Shown in pieces: positions 34,935-43,693 of a stretch of DNA of 47,435 nt. The DNA is taken from contig NZ_NEFZ01000016.1 in the NCBI RefSeq assembly GCF_002135205.1, positions 1 to 47,435 on the forward strand, read 5' to 3'. The translations under genes and the position numbers were made by a program. Source of the stretch: Acinetobacter sp. ANC 4204. Lineage in GTDB: Bacteria > Pseudomonadota > Gammaproteobacteria > Pseudomonadales > Moraxellaceae. Within the stretch, counting starts at the first letter, position 1; each line of letters begins with the position of its first letter. The notes below the pieces were generated by a model. That model was not told the DNA's origin. It saw nothing but the letters and a program-made list of their open reading frames with translations, and made no database searches.

Positions 34935-36212
34935 CTAAAAGTTATAAATCGCAACCAAGTTCACACGGTTGTCTTCACCTTTCTTACTGCCATTTGCCGC
35001 AGGTGCAAACGCCTCACGCTCACCGTAGACATACTCAATCCCAAGACTAACAGGCTGAACAGGGCTATAGAATAAATTCCCCCATGCCTGCCATAAGTTT
35101 TTATTGATTTTGGTATCATCAGCGACAGCATCAAGATAGTCCTGATTTTTATCAAAAGTCATATAACCATAAGCTAACGTGCCGCGTAACTTGTCATTAA
35201 ACTTCTGCGTTAAACCGACAGTAATTGAGTCAAACTCACTTTGTTCAATACTTGTACCCGTTGAAACAACACCCGAGTTGGTAAAGGATACAAAGCTGCT
35301 ATCGCCTTTGACATGATAATAATCGGCTTTTACCGAAGTGACTGGAGAGATGTCAAATTTGGCACCAACACCTACGCCATACGCCCACTTTTCTTCATTT
35401 TGAATGCGTTTTTCATGCGCCATTGCACGTCCACTGACTGATAATGCATCATTAAACTTATGGTTCACTCGTCCGGTAAATGCAGGCATACGTTGGCTAA
35501 TGCTACTATCTTTTGGATCTTCCACGGCTGCAACTAAGTTGGTATTTGGCGTGAATTTATGAGTATAACGCACTTGAGGGGTACGTTTAATTGAAGCACC
35601 CACATAAGCCAAAGCATCAATCGTTTCAGGGATATAGTCTGGGGTTGCAAAGTTTGACCAGGTTTGACCAATTAACCAGTTCCCATAATTTAAATACGCA
35701 TGACGAATACGTAAATTATCAAGGTTTGTACCGCCTAAAAAGTCAACCTCAATTTTAGCATTTAAGTTCTGATCGGCCATGGGTGCCTTAAAATCCAAAC
35801 CTAATCGTGTTGCTGAAAGTGTTGATCTTAAACGATCGCTATTTTCAGCATTACCCTCTAAAGGCACACTATTGATCTGATTATAGGGCATATCACGAGC
35901 ACCACCTTCAGCCTGATACGATGCGTCCATACGAACATTACCGTATAAATTGAACTCTGCCCCACCTTTGGTTAAACCCAAACCCGTTTTTTCAACCGTC
36001 TTAGGCGCTGTTGACACTTGTCGCTCAACAGCACTCAGTTGAACAGCTTGCTGCTGTTGTTGCTGAGTGTACTGTTGAAGCATTTGTCTTAACGCATTTA
36101 CTTCATTTCTCAGTTGTTCAACTTCTGTCGTAGTATTGCTTTGCGCATGTAATGTAGCGCTACTGAACATAGATAGTGTGACAACTAAAGCATTCTTCTT
36201 AAATTGTTTCAT
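34935..36212 (-). CDS. DcaP-family outer-membrane porin
   Basis: A 425-residue porin. The signal peptide (KKNALVVTLSMFSSATLHAQ, cut after HA) is followed by an N-terminal coiled coil rich in Gln (EVEQLRNEVNALRQMLQQYT). A beta-barrel begins near FNLYGNVRMDASYQ and ends in RVNLVAIYNF with terminal Phe. The N-terminal coiled coil plus 16-strand-type barrel is the DcaP layout of Acinetobacter, a trimeric channel for small carboxylates. Its neighbour on the same strand is the benzoate transporter benK, so it may admit benzoate or related acids across the outer membrane. It sits 238 bp downstream of benK, so it probably has its own promoter. Confidence 0.86.
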   Translation of the reverse strand: MKQFKKNALVVTLSMFSSATLHAQSNTTTEVEQLRNEVNALRQMLQQYTQQQQQQAVQLSAVERQVSTAPKTVEKTGLGLTKGGAEFNLYGNVRMDASYQAEGGARDMPYNQINSVPLEGNAENSDRLRSTLSATRLGLDFKAPMADQNLNAKIEVDFLGGTNLDNLRIRHAYLNYGNWLIGQTWSNFATPDYIPETIDALAYVGASIKRTPQVRYTHKFTPNTNLVAAVEDPKDSSISQRMPAFTGRVNHKFNDALSVSGRAMAHEKRIQNEEKWAYGVGVGAKFDISPVTSVKADYYHVKGDSSFVSFTNSGVVSTGTSIEQSEFDSITVGLTQKFNDKLRGTLAYGYMTFDKNQDYLDAVADDTKINKNLWQAWGNLFYSPVQPVSLGIEYVYGEREAFAPAANGSKKGEDNRVNLVAIYNF

Positions 36213-36450
36213 TTAACACGGGTCCTGTGTATATAAGTCTGTCCTGACTTTTACTCTTAATATTTTGGATCTCTTTTTCACTGCTGTTATTCAACGCAAT
36301 GCAATTTTTTTAATACTTTAAAATTAATCTTTTATCGCATTAAAACTGCGTTAAAAACAACTTATAAAAAAGCATATTGATTCTAACAGTTCGTTCAGTT
36401 TTTAACATGAGCCTACTACTAATGCACTAGACTCATGGGTTCAATATTAT

Positions 36451-37818
36451 TTAATTGGCCGTGGATTTAGCTGCATCAAACACTTGTTTTGATTTAGCTT
36501 TTTCACCATCAACAGATACTTTTAAATTCACCATAAATACGGCTAAAGCCGCAATCACACCAGGTATCGCAATCACGAGAAAATTCATTTGATGTGGCAA
36601 TTCAAAAGTTAACAGTGCACCTGTCAGTACAGGTCCGACAATTGCGCCAATCCGTCCTATGCCTGAAGCCCAGCCCATACCTGTAGAGCGCACCGCAGTT
36701 GGATAGAATTGTGCAACAAAGGTATACAGTAAAATTTGTGAGCCAATAGTCGCTGCACCTGCAATCGCAATCAAGGTATACAGCACCATTTGCGGGCTAT
36801 TGAAGCCAAGTAGAATCAGTGCAATAGCACCTACAGTGAACATCGTCGTTAAAACTGGTTTTAAGTGGAAACGGTCTGCGAGCGCACCACCGCCAATCGC
36901 GCCAACCATACCGCCAATATTTAAAGCAAATAAGAAAATCATACTTGCACCAAGCGAATAGCCTGCTTGAATCATGAGTTTTGGTAACCAGCTTCCAAGC
37001 GCATAGACCATGAGCAGGCACATAAAGAATGCCACCCAAAACATCATGGTGCTAAAGGTTCGACCTTGTTGGAACAATGCTTTTAATGGTGCATCATCAC
37101 CTGCAACCGCATCATTCAATTTAAAAGTGGTCTCTAGTTGAATGTCTTGTTCAGGTGAAATTTTTCGCACAATTTCACGGACTTTTTCAGTTTCGCCTTT
37201 TTTAGTCAGGAACATTAAAGATTCAGGTAAAAACTTCCAAAGAATCGGTAAAGCCAGAAATGGAATGATGGCGATATAGAACATGATTTTCCAACCATAG
37301 TCTGTTACCAACCATGCACCCAATAAAGCTGAGGTCATCCCGCCAATGGCATAACCACTGAACATAACCGCAACAAGTGTGCTACGAATGCGCTTTGGGG
37401 CATATTCAGTCATGAGTGCGACCACGTTTGGCATCACTCCCCCAATGCCGAGCCCTGCAAGAAAACGTAAAATACCAAACTCAATAGGATTGCTTGCAAA
37501 TGCGCCTAGAAAAGTGAAGCCACTAAAAATAGCCACACAAATCATAATGGTCTTTTTACGGCCCAATTTGTCAGACAACGTACCAAAGCTCATCGCACCG
37601 AACATCATGCCAAACAATGCTGTACTCGCAAGTAAACCTGCTTGTACTGCACTGAGTCCCCACTCTTGCATCAGAAGTGGCAATGCCACACCGTAGATGA
37701 CTAAATCGTAACCATCAAAAATAATAATCAGTAGACACCAAATGAGCACACTCCAATGAAAGGGCGTAAATTTGGCTTCATCGACCACCGTGTTGATATT
37801 AACTGGATTTGTATTCAC
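36451..37818 (-). CDS. benK: benzoate MFS transporter
   Basis: A 455-residue major facilitator of the aromatic acid:H+ symporter group. Twelve helices are visible. TM1 carries IIIFDGYDLVIYGVALPLLM, whose D-G-Y-D motif is needed for aromatic acid uptake in PcaK/BenK. GTLSDKLGRKK is the loop 2-3 MFS motif and ADRFHLKP the loop 8-9 counterpart. The start is a GTG at 37818 with a perfect AGGAGG 6 bases upstream; the longer frame to 37857 lacks such a site. A CatM/BenM-type operator lies 88 bp upstream, and ben and cat genes follow in the other direction, supporting the benzoate assignment. Confidence 0.88.
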   Translation of the reverse strand: MNTNPVNINTVVDEAKFTPFHWSVLIWCLLIIIFDGYDLVIYGVALPLLMQEWGLSAVQAGLLASTALFGMMFGAMSFGTLSDKLGRKKTIMICVAIFSGFTFLGAFASNPIEFGILRFLAGLGIGGVMPNVVALMTEYAPKRIRSTLVAVMFSGYAIGGMTSALLGAWLVTDYGWKIMFYIAIIPFLALPILWKFLPESLMFLTKKGETEKVREIVRKISPEQDIQLETTFKLNDAVAGDDAPLKALFQQGRTFSTMMFWVAFFMCLLMVYALGSWLPKLMIQAGYSLGASMIFLFALNIGGMVGAIGGGALADRFHLKPVLTTMFTVGAIALILLGFNSPQMVLYTLIAIAGAATIGSQILLYTFVAQFYPTAVRSTGMGWASGIGRIGAIVGPVLTGALLTFELPHQMNFLVIAIPGVIAALAVFMVNLKVSVDGEKAKSKQVFDAAKSTAN

Positions 37819-37905
37819 TTTAAGCCTCCTGCTTGCGAATGTTCTGTTGCTGTGCACATTGCAGTAAAAGTGACTTTCTTGTCCAAAACCGAATAACTCT
37901 ATATT

Positions 37906-37920
37906 TATACCTTTAAGGTC
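37906..37920. promoter_or_regulatory. CatM/BenM-type operator upstream of benK
   Basis: ATACCTTTAAGGTCG matches the ATAC-N7-GTAT consensus of CatM/BenM except for the last two bases. It shares its first 11 bases exactly with the site at 39023-39037 beside catM. Confidence 0.6.
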
Positions 37921-38013
37921 GGTTACCCATTTTATTGTTTATAATTAAATATATATATAAATGATTGAGAATAAATCGGTTAGAAATAATCTTCTTTGGC
38001 CGACAAAATGCCA

Positions 38014-38041
38014 TAAAAAAAGCCACCTGCTTAGATGGCTT
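38014..38041 (-). terminator. terminator of catM
   Basis: Read leftward, AAGCCA pairs with TGGCTT (38036-38041 and 38020-38025) and is followed by a run of T (A residues 38015-38021 on the given strand). It lies 60 bp after the catM stop. Confidence 0.75.
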
Positions 38042-38099
38042 AAATCACATATTTTTAAATATATGCATAGTTTTAACAGTTAAATTTGAAACTCAAATT

Positions 38100-39014
38100 T
38101 TAAATAAAAGCACGGTCATATTTGATCGCTTCGAGGTCATAAACCTGATAAATACAATCAAATAGCGAGCGAATATCCTCACTTTCATCCATAGAGCGAA
38201 TCGCAAGAAAAATTGGGCTTCTTGCTGCATCATCTAAGATTGGAATGTAGTTCAAATGCGGGAGTTGAATGGTTCTTGCACTTTCTGGAACTACACAAAT
38301 CCCTTCTCCAGCGGCGACCAAACCCAGTGCTAACTGTATTTCACGAACCTCTTTTAAATGTTTCGGTTCGAGCCCATATTCTGAAAATAGACTTTGTACC
38401 TGAGTCGAAAAATTTGGCTTGGGATGACTTGGATAAAGAAATAAATTTTCATCAACCAAGTCAGACAGGTAGACACCCTGCTTGTGTGCCGTTAAAGGGT
38501 GACTAGAATGTGCCGCTAACATTAACGGTTCTTCACGCAGTAAAACCCGACGCACAGCAGGATCGGAAATGCGTAAACGTCCAAAACCAACATCAATACG
38601 CCCTTCTTTTAAGGCTTGAATTTGGTCTTTGGTACTCATTTCAATCAATTCTATTTTTAAATGCGGCTGTTGCTGGCGAAATAAATACACAATTTTAGGC
38701 AATAACCCATATAACAAAGAACCCACAAAGCCCATCGTTACCGTTTTTTCCACCAAACCCACCCGCTGAGTCATGGTTTTTACTTCTTCGGCATTAGACA
38801 AAAGTTTAACCGCATGTTGATAGAAGAATTGCCCTGCTTCTGTGGTCTTGAGTGGGCGGCTACCACGTTCAAATAATTGCACTCCTAACTCAGCTTCCAG
38901 ATTCTGTATCTGACGGCTAAGCGGGGGCTGCGCTATGAATAATTTTTCAGCAGCTTTGGTAAAGCTCTGCTCTTCTACAACAGCTACATAGTAGCGGAGG
39001 TGTCTCAATTCCAT
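38100..39014 (-). CDS. catM: CatM/BenM LysR-type activator of catechol and benzoate genes
   Basis: A 304-residue LysR regulator opening MELRHLRYYVAVVEEQSFTK with IAQPPLSRQIQNLE as the recognition helix region, as in Acinetobacter CatM and BenM. The effector domain (TVTMGFVGSLLYGLLPKIVY) should bind cis,cis-muconate. Position 160 is Arg and a Tyr lies at 292. In BenM, Arg160 and Tyr293 form the second, benzoate-binding site that CatM lacks, so this protein may respond to both inducers. It is divergent from catB as catM is in A. baylyi, and two matching operators lie between. No second benM-like gene is in the window, so the name is chosen by position. Confidence 0.9.
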   Translation of the reverse strand: MELRHLRYYVAVVEEQSFTKAAEKLFIAQPPLSRQIQNLEAELGVQLFERGSRPLKTTEAGQFFYQHAVKLLSNAEEVKTMTQRVGLVEKTVTMGFVGSLLYGLLPKIVYLFRQQQPHLKIELIEMSTKDQIQALKEGRIDVGFGRLRISDPAVRRVLLREEPLMLAAHSSHPLTAHKQGVYLSDLVDENLFLYPSHPKPNFSTQVQSLFSEYGLEPKHLKEVREIQLALGLVAAGEGICVVPESARTIQLPHLNYIPILDDAARSPIFLAIRSMDESEDIRSLFDCIYQVYDLEAIKYDRAFI

Positions 39015-39022
39015 GACCTTTG

Positions 39023-39037
39023 ATACCTTTAAGATAT
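39023..39037. promoter_or_regulatory. CatM operator, catM-proximal
   Basis: ATAC-CTTTAAG-ATAT, one mismatch to ATAC-N7-GTAT, 9 bp from the catM start. The position suits autorepression. Confidence 0.65.
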
Positions 39038-39074
39038 ATTAAAATGCTAATTTGATCTTCGACAGTTCATATTT

Positions 39075-39089
39075 ATTCTTTTAAGGTAT
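39075..39089. promoter_or_regulatory. CatM operator, catB-proximal
   Basis: ATTC-TTTTAAG-GTAT, one mismatch to ATAC-N7-GTAT and near-symmetric to the site at 39023-39037. The 52-bp centre-to-centre spacing and location upstream of catB suit cooperative LysR tetramer binding and activation of catB. Confidence 0.65.
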
Positions 39090-39129
39090 ATCACATCAGG
39101 TACACAACGCAAGGCTGCGCAGAGTTAAG

Positions 39130-40239
39130 ATGTATAAATCTATAGAAACCTTACTCGTCGAAATCCCCACTATTCGCCCGCACAAAATGGCGGTAGCGAC
39201 TATGCAAACGCAAACGCTTGTTTTGGTGAAAGTTAGCACTGAAGATGGCTTTGTCGGCTGGGGTGAAGCAACAACGATTGGCGGACTGGGCTACGGTGAA
39301 GAAAGCCCTGAAAGTATTAAGACCAATATTGAAACTTATTTTGCACCTTTATTGAAGTCCCTTAAAGCTCCAAACATCGCACAAACCATGCGTGCTTTGA
39401 AAAAGAACATTAATGGTAACCGTTTTGCCAAATGCGCAATTCAAACCGCCCTGCTAGATATCCAAGCACAACGTTTAGATTTACCCTTGTCTGAAGTATT
39501 GGGCGGGCGTTTGCGTGACAGCTTATCTGTGCTCTGGGTGTTGGCATCTGGTGATACTGAAAAAGATATTGCTGAAGCTCAAAAAATGATTGAGGCGAAA
39601 CGCCATAATATTTTCAAACTTAAAATTGGCTCACGTCGTGTAGAAGAAGATGTTGAACATGTTCTTGCGATTAAACAAGCATTGGGTTCAGACATTTCCA
39701 TCCGTGTTGATGTGAACCGTGCCTGGTCTGAGCTAGATGCGATTAAAGGCATTCAACTGCTACAAAATGGTGGTGTTGACCTGATTGAACAGCCTTGTGC
39801 AATCGACAACATTGATGCGATGCAGCGTTTAACACGACGTTTTGATCTTGCCATTATGGCGGATGAATCGCTCATGGGGCCGAGCTCAGCCTACCGTTTA
39901 GCCAAAACCAATGCAGCCTCTGTTTTTGCAGTCAAAGTAGCTCAGTCTGGTGGACTAATCGAAGGTCATGAAGTCGCAAAGATTGCCAACTTAGCAGGAA
40001 TTGACCTATACGGTGGCACCATGCTTGAAGGTGCAGTCGGCACGATTGCTTCGGCACATTTGTTTTCGACCTTTGAAAATTTAGCTTATGGCACCGAGTT
40101 ATTCGGCCCACTGTTGTTAACCCAAGATATTTTAAAAACCCCACTTCAATACACGGACTTCGCCTTACATCTGCCCCAAGGCAAAGGACTCGGTATTGAG
40201 TTAGATGAAAACAAGATTGATCAGCTGCGCCGCGCTTAA
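39130..40239 (+). CDS. catB: muconate cycloisomerase
   Basis: A 369-residue enolase-superfamily enzyme that converts cis,cis-muconate to muconolactone, the step after catechol ring cleavage. The lysine motif FKLKIGSRR (KxK, about residues 165-170), the metal ligands in RVDVNRAW, IEQPC and MADESL, and AVKVAQSGG with the second catalytic Lys are all in place. Length equals the family norm. It is the first gene of the rightward cat-ben run, 29 bp before catC, with two CatM sites upstream. Confidence 0.95.
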   Translation: MYKSIETLLVEIPTIRPHKMAVATMQTQTLVLVKVSTEDGFVGWGEATTIGGLGYGEESPESIKTNIETYFAPLLKSLKAPNIAQTMRALKKNINGNRFAKCAIQTALLDIQAQRLDLPLSEVLGGRLRDSLSVLWVLASGDTEKDIAEAQKMIEAKRHNIFKLKIGSRRVEEDVEHVLAIKQALGSDISIRVDVNRAWSELDAIKGIQLLQNGGVDLIEQPCAIDNIDAMQRLTRRFDLAIMADESLMGPSSAYRLAKTNAASVFAVKVAQSGGLIEGHEVAKIANLAGIDLYGGTMLEGAVGTIASAHLFSTFENLAYGTELFGPLLLTQDILKTPLQYTDFALHLPQGKGLGIELDENKIDQLRRA

Positions 40240-40268
40240 GCGACGTCTTAACCGTTTAGGAGTTACAC

Positions 40269-40559
40269 ATGCTTTTTCACGTACGTATGGATGTAAACAT
40301 TCCACTGGATATGCCTGCTGAAACTGCCAGTGAAATTAAAGCAGTCGAAAAAGCATATTCGCAAGAGCTACAAGCTCAGGGCAAATGGCGACATATTTGG
40401 CGCATTACAGGTCAGTACTCAAACATCAGTATTTTTGATGTAGACAGCAATGAAGAGCTACACAACATTTTGCAAGGTTTACCCCTGTACCCGTATATGA
40501 ACATTGAAGTGATGCCTTTGAACCGACATCCATCGTCTATTCGCGAAGATGATCGCTAA
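40269..40559 (+). CDS. catC: muconolactone delta-isomerase
   Basis: A 96-residue protein with the ferredoxin-like fold of CatC (LFHVRMDVNIPLDMP, GKWRHIWRITGQYSNISIFD, LPLYPYMNIEV). It isomerises muconolactone to 3-oxoadipate enol-lactone and works as a decamer. AGGAG stands just before the ATG. The length is that expected for the family. It lies directly after catB, as in other Acinetobacter cat operons. Confidence 0.95.
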   Translation: MLFHVRMDVNIPLDMPAETASEIKAVEKAYSQELQAQGKWRHIWRITGQYSNISIFDVDSNEELHNILQGLPLYPYMNIEVMPLNRHPSSIREDDR

Positions 40560-40584
40560 TTTAAAAAGATTTAATGCAGTTTAA

Positions 40585-40613
40585 TCACTGGAACGTAATG
40601 AGTAATCCAGTGA
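40585..40613 (+). other. intercistronic hairpin catC-catA
   Basis: TCACTGG (40585-40591) pairs with CCAGTGA (40607-40613) in the 143-bp gap. No T-tract follows. It may protect the upstream mRNA end or separate transcript segments. Confidence 0.4.
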
Positions 40614-40702
40614 AAGAAATTAACAAGGAGCGTGGCAGCTAGCTTTTCAACCTATTCATAAAGCCAGCCACCACACAGCAAACATACTTAAGGAGCAATA
40701 GT

Positions 40703-41623
40703 ATGAATCGTCAACAGATTGATGCACTAGTCAAAACAATGAATGTGGATACAGCAACAGGCCCTGTAGACGCACGTACTCAACAAATTGTGGTTCGCCT
40801 ATTGGGTGACTTATTCCAAGCGATCGAAGACTTAGATTTGAGTCAAACTGAAGTTTGGAAAGGCCTAGAATACTTTACGGATGCAGGCCAAGCCAACGAA
40901 CTTGGTTTACTTGCGGCTGGTCTTGGTCTTGAGCACTACCTCGACTTACGTGCAGATGAAGCCGATGCCAAAGCAGGCATTACAGGCGGAACACCACGTA
41001 CCATCGAAGGTCCTTTATACGTAGCAGGTGCACCTGAGTCGGTCGGTTTTGCACGTATGGATGATGGTTCTGAAGAAGGCAAAATTCCGACTTTAATTAT
41101 TGAAGGGACAGTGACTGACACTGATGGTCAGATTATTGAAGGTGCAAAAGTTGAAGTTTGGCATGCCAACAGCTTAGGTAATTACTCTTTCTTCGATAAG
41201 TCCCAATCAGACTTCAATCTACGTCGTTCAATCATTAGCGATCAAGATGGTAAATACACAGCTTTAACCACGATGCCTGTCGGTTACGGTTGCCCACCAG
41301 AAGGAACAACTCAATTTGTATTGAACAAGTTAGGCCGTCACGGTAACCGCCCTTCGCACGTACATTACTTTGTATCTGCGCCAGGCTACCGCAAGTTAAC
41401 CACTCAATTCAACATTGAGGGTGACCAATACCTGTGGGATGACTTTGCATTTGCAACCCGTGAAGGCTTAGTGGCTACCGCTGTCGATATTACCGATGAA
41501 GCTGAAATTGCGCGCCGTGGTTTAACAGGTCCATTCAAACACATTCAATTCAATGTTGAACTGGTGAAAGACCAAGCGGCTGCACCATCAACTGAAGTTG
41601 AACGTCGTCGCGCTAGCGCTTAA
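40703..41623 (+). CDS. catA: catechol 1,2-dioxygenase
   Basis: A 306-residue intradiol dioxygenase that opens catechol to cis,cis-muconate. The N-terminal helical dimer linker (about 1-100) is followed by the catalytic beta-sandwich. The iron ligands are the Tyr in LGNYSFFDKS, the Tyr in PVGYGCPP and the two His in NRPSHVHYFV. GTVTDTDGQIIEGAKVEVWH marks the domain start. AAGGAG precedes the ATG. The gene sits between catC and benA. In A. baylyi ADP1, catA is separate from catBC, so this placement is one of the rearrangements of the cluster. Confidence 0.95.
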   Translation: MNRQQIDALVKTMNVDTATGPVDARTQQIVVRLLGDLFQAIEDLDLSQTEVWKGLEYFTDAGQANELGLLAAGLGLEHYLDLRADEADAKAGITGGTPRTIEGPLYVAGAPESVGFARMDDGSEEGKIPTLIIEGTVTDTDGQIIEGAKVEVWHANSLGNYSFFDKSQSDFNLRRSIISDQDGKYTALTTMPVGYGCPPEGTTQFVLNKLGRHGNRPSHVHYFVSAPGYRKLTTQFNIEGDQYLWDDFAFATREGLVATAVDITDEAEIARRGLTGPFKHIQFNVELVKDQAAAPSTEVERRRASA

Positions 41624-41635
41624 TTACCCTTGGAA

Positions 41636-41666
41636 CCGAAATAGCCACTGCAAAGTCGCATTTCGG
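41636..41666 (+). other. intercistronic hairpin catA-benA
   Basis: CCGAAAT (41636-41642) pairs with ATTTCGG (41660-41666) in the 78-bp gap. There is no T-tract and no CatM/BenM-type site here, so read-through from catA into benA is likely. Confidence 0.45.
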
Positions 41667-41701
41667 GGACTTCCTCACTTTTGGAAAGTCGGAGAACGGA
41701 C

Positions 41702-43099
41702 ATGCCACGTATCCCAGTTATTAATACTAGCCATCTCGATCGTATCGACGAATTACTTGTCGACAACTTTGAAACAGGCGAATTCAAACTTCATCGTTCA
41801 GTCTTTACTGATCAAGCCCTTTTTGACCTAGAAATGAAGTATATCTTCGAGGGTAACTGGGTTTACTTGGCACACGAAAGCCAAATTCCAAATAACAACG
41901 ACTATTACACGACGTATATTGGCCGTCAGCCTATTCTGATTGCACGTAACCGTAATGGTGAACTCAATGCCATGATTAATGCCTGTTCACACCGTGGTGC
42001 ACAGCTTTGTCGTAATAAACGTGGCAATAAAGCAACCTATACTTGCCCTTTCCATGGTTGGACATTTAACAACTCTGGCAAACTTTTAAAAGTTAAAGAT
42101 CCAGCAGATGCAGGTTATTCAGACTGTTTTAACCACGAAGGCTCACACGATCTGAAAAAAGTTGCACGTTTTGGCAACTATAAAGGTTTCTTATTCGGTA
42201 GTTTAAATCCGGATGTTCCCTCTTTAGAAGAATACTTAGGCGAAACCAGCAAAATCATTGACATGATTGTGGATCAGTCTGAGCAAGGTCTCGAAGTTTT
42301 ACGTGGTGCTTCTACTTACACCTATGAAGGCAACTGGAAACTCACTGCAGAAAATGGCGCAGATGGTTATCACGTTTCTGCGGTGCACTGGAACTATGCA
42401 GCGACCACTCAACAACGTAAAGAAAAACAAGCGGGTGACAACATCCGTGCCATGAGCGCAGGTGCTTGGGGTAAACAAGGCGGTGGCTCATACGGTTTTG
42501 ACAATGGCCACATGCTGCTTTGGACACAATGGGCGAATCCAGAAGACCGTCCAAACTTCCCGAAAGCCGACGAATACTCTGAAAAATTTGGTGAAGCAAT
42601 GTCGAAGTGGATGATTGAGCGTTCACGTAACCTTTGTCTTTATCCAAACGTCTATTTGATGGATCAGTTCGGTTCACAAATTCGTGTACTCCGCCCGATT
42701 TCAGTCAATAAAACCGAAGTGACGATTTACTGTATCGCGCCTGTTGGTGAAGACACAGAAGCACGTACGCGCCGTATTCGCCAATATGAAGACTTCTTTA
42801 ATGCCTCAGGCATGGCAACACCTGATGATTTGGAAGAATTCCGTGCATGCCAAGCGGGCTACGCAGGCATTGAACTGGAATGGAACGATATGTGCCGCGG
42901 TTCAAAACACTGGATTCAGGGCCCGGATGATGCTGCCAATGAAATTGGCCTAAAACCAAAACTTTCAGGTGTCAAAACTGAGGATGAAGGCCTCTATCTT
43001 GCACAGCACCAACATTGGTTAGACATGATGAAAATTGCAATTGCCAATGAAAAAGCACTGGCTGTTGAAACTGCAAATGAACAAGGAGAAGTGGCATGA
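41702..43099 (+). CDS. benA: benzoate 1,2-dioxygenase large subunit
   Basis: A 465-residue Rieske oxygenase alpha subunit. The Rieske site is CSHRGAQLC with CPFHGWTFN. The mononuclear iron site lies in ENGADGYHVSAVHWNY (bridging Asp and two His). It dihydroxylates benzoate with BenB and BenC. The ATG at 41702 (MPRIPVINTSHL) has GGAG 7 bases upstream and is chosen over a TTG at 41681. Its stop overlaps the benB start by 4 bases. Confidence 0.95.
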   Translation: MPRIPVINTSHLDRIDELLVDNFETGEFKLHRSVFTDQALFDLEMKYIFEGNWVYLAHESQIPNNNDYYTTYIGRQPILIARNRNGELNAMINACSHRGAQLCRNKRGNKATYTCPFHGWTFNNSGKLLKVKDPADAGYSDCFNHEGSHDLKKVARFGNYKGFLFGSLNPDVPSLEEYLGETSKIIDMIVDQSEQGLEVLRGASTYTYEGNWKLTAENGADGYHVSAVHWNYAATTQQRKEKQAGDNIRAMSAGAWGKQGGGSYGFDNGHMLLWTQWANPEDRPNFPKADEYSEKFGEAMSKWMIERSRNLCLYPNVYLMDQFGSQIRVLRPISVNKTEVTIYCIAPVGEDTEARTRRIRQYEDFFNASGMATPDDLEEFRACQAGYAGIELEWNDMCRGSKHWIQGPDDAANEIGLKPKLSGVKTEDEGLYLAQHQHWLDMMKIAIANEKALAVETANEQGEVA

Positions 43100-43605
43100 A
43101 TGCTCCGACAACACTCAATACCGTTAGCATCGAACAAATTAGTCAGTTTTTGTATCAAGAAGCACGTTTTTTAGATGATGAGCAATGGGACGATTGGCTT
43201 GCATGTTATGCCCCTTCTGCATCATTTTGGATGCCTGCATGGGATGATGACGATACCTTGACCACCGACCCACAATCTGAAATTTCACTGATTTACTACC
43301 CAGACCGCCAAGGTTTAGAAGACCGTGTGTTCCGCATTAAAACTGAGCGCTCTTCTGCAACCATGCCAGACACACGTACTTGTCACAATGTGAACAACAT
43401 CGAAATGATTGAGCGTGATGGCGACAAAGTTACCGTCCGTTTTAACTGGAATACGCTGAGCTTCCGCTACAAAACCAGTTATAGCTACTTTGGTATGTCG
43501 CGTTATGAAATCGACTTTTCAGGTGGAAAACCACAAATTTTAAGCAAATACGTGGTACTGAAAAACGACTATATCAACCAAGTGATTGATGTTTATCACC
43601 TCTAA
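43096..43605 (+). CDS. benB: benzoate 1,2-dioxygenase small subunit
   Basis: A 169-residue beta subunit of the ring-hydroxylating dioxygenase, with the NTF2-like fold (SQFLYQEARFLDDEQWDDWL, YYPDRQGLEDRVFRIKTERS, RTCHNVNNIEM). It has no redox centre and stabilises the alpha3-beta3 hexamer. It overlaps benA by ATGA, indicating translational coupling. Confidence 0.95.
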   Translation: MNAPTTLNTVSIEQISQFLYQEARFLDDEQWDDWLACYAPSASFWMPAWDDDDTLTTDPQSEISLIYYPDRQGLEDRVFRIKTERSSATMPDTRTCHNVNNIEMIERDGDKVTVRFNWNTLSFRYKTSYSYFGMSRYEIDFSGGKPQILSKYVVLKNDYINQVIDVYHL

Positions 43606-43693
43606 GTTAGCCACACATCCTTAGTATGCTTTCAGCCAAATGGAGTTTTGGCTGAAAGTTCCAAGTTTCAAAGTTTTTAAAGGATATTCAGCC

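Noticed and set aside
41624..41701. Independent BenM-type promoter for benA
   Set aside because: No ATAC-N7-GTAT-like site is present in this gap, only a hairpin.
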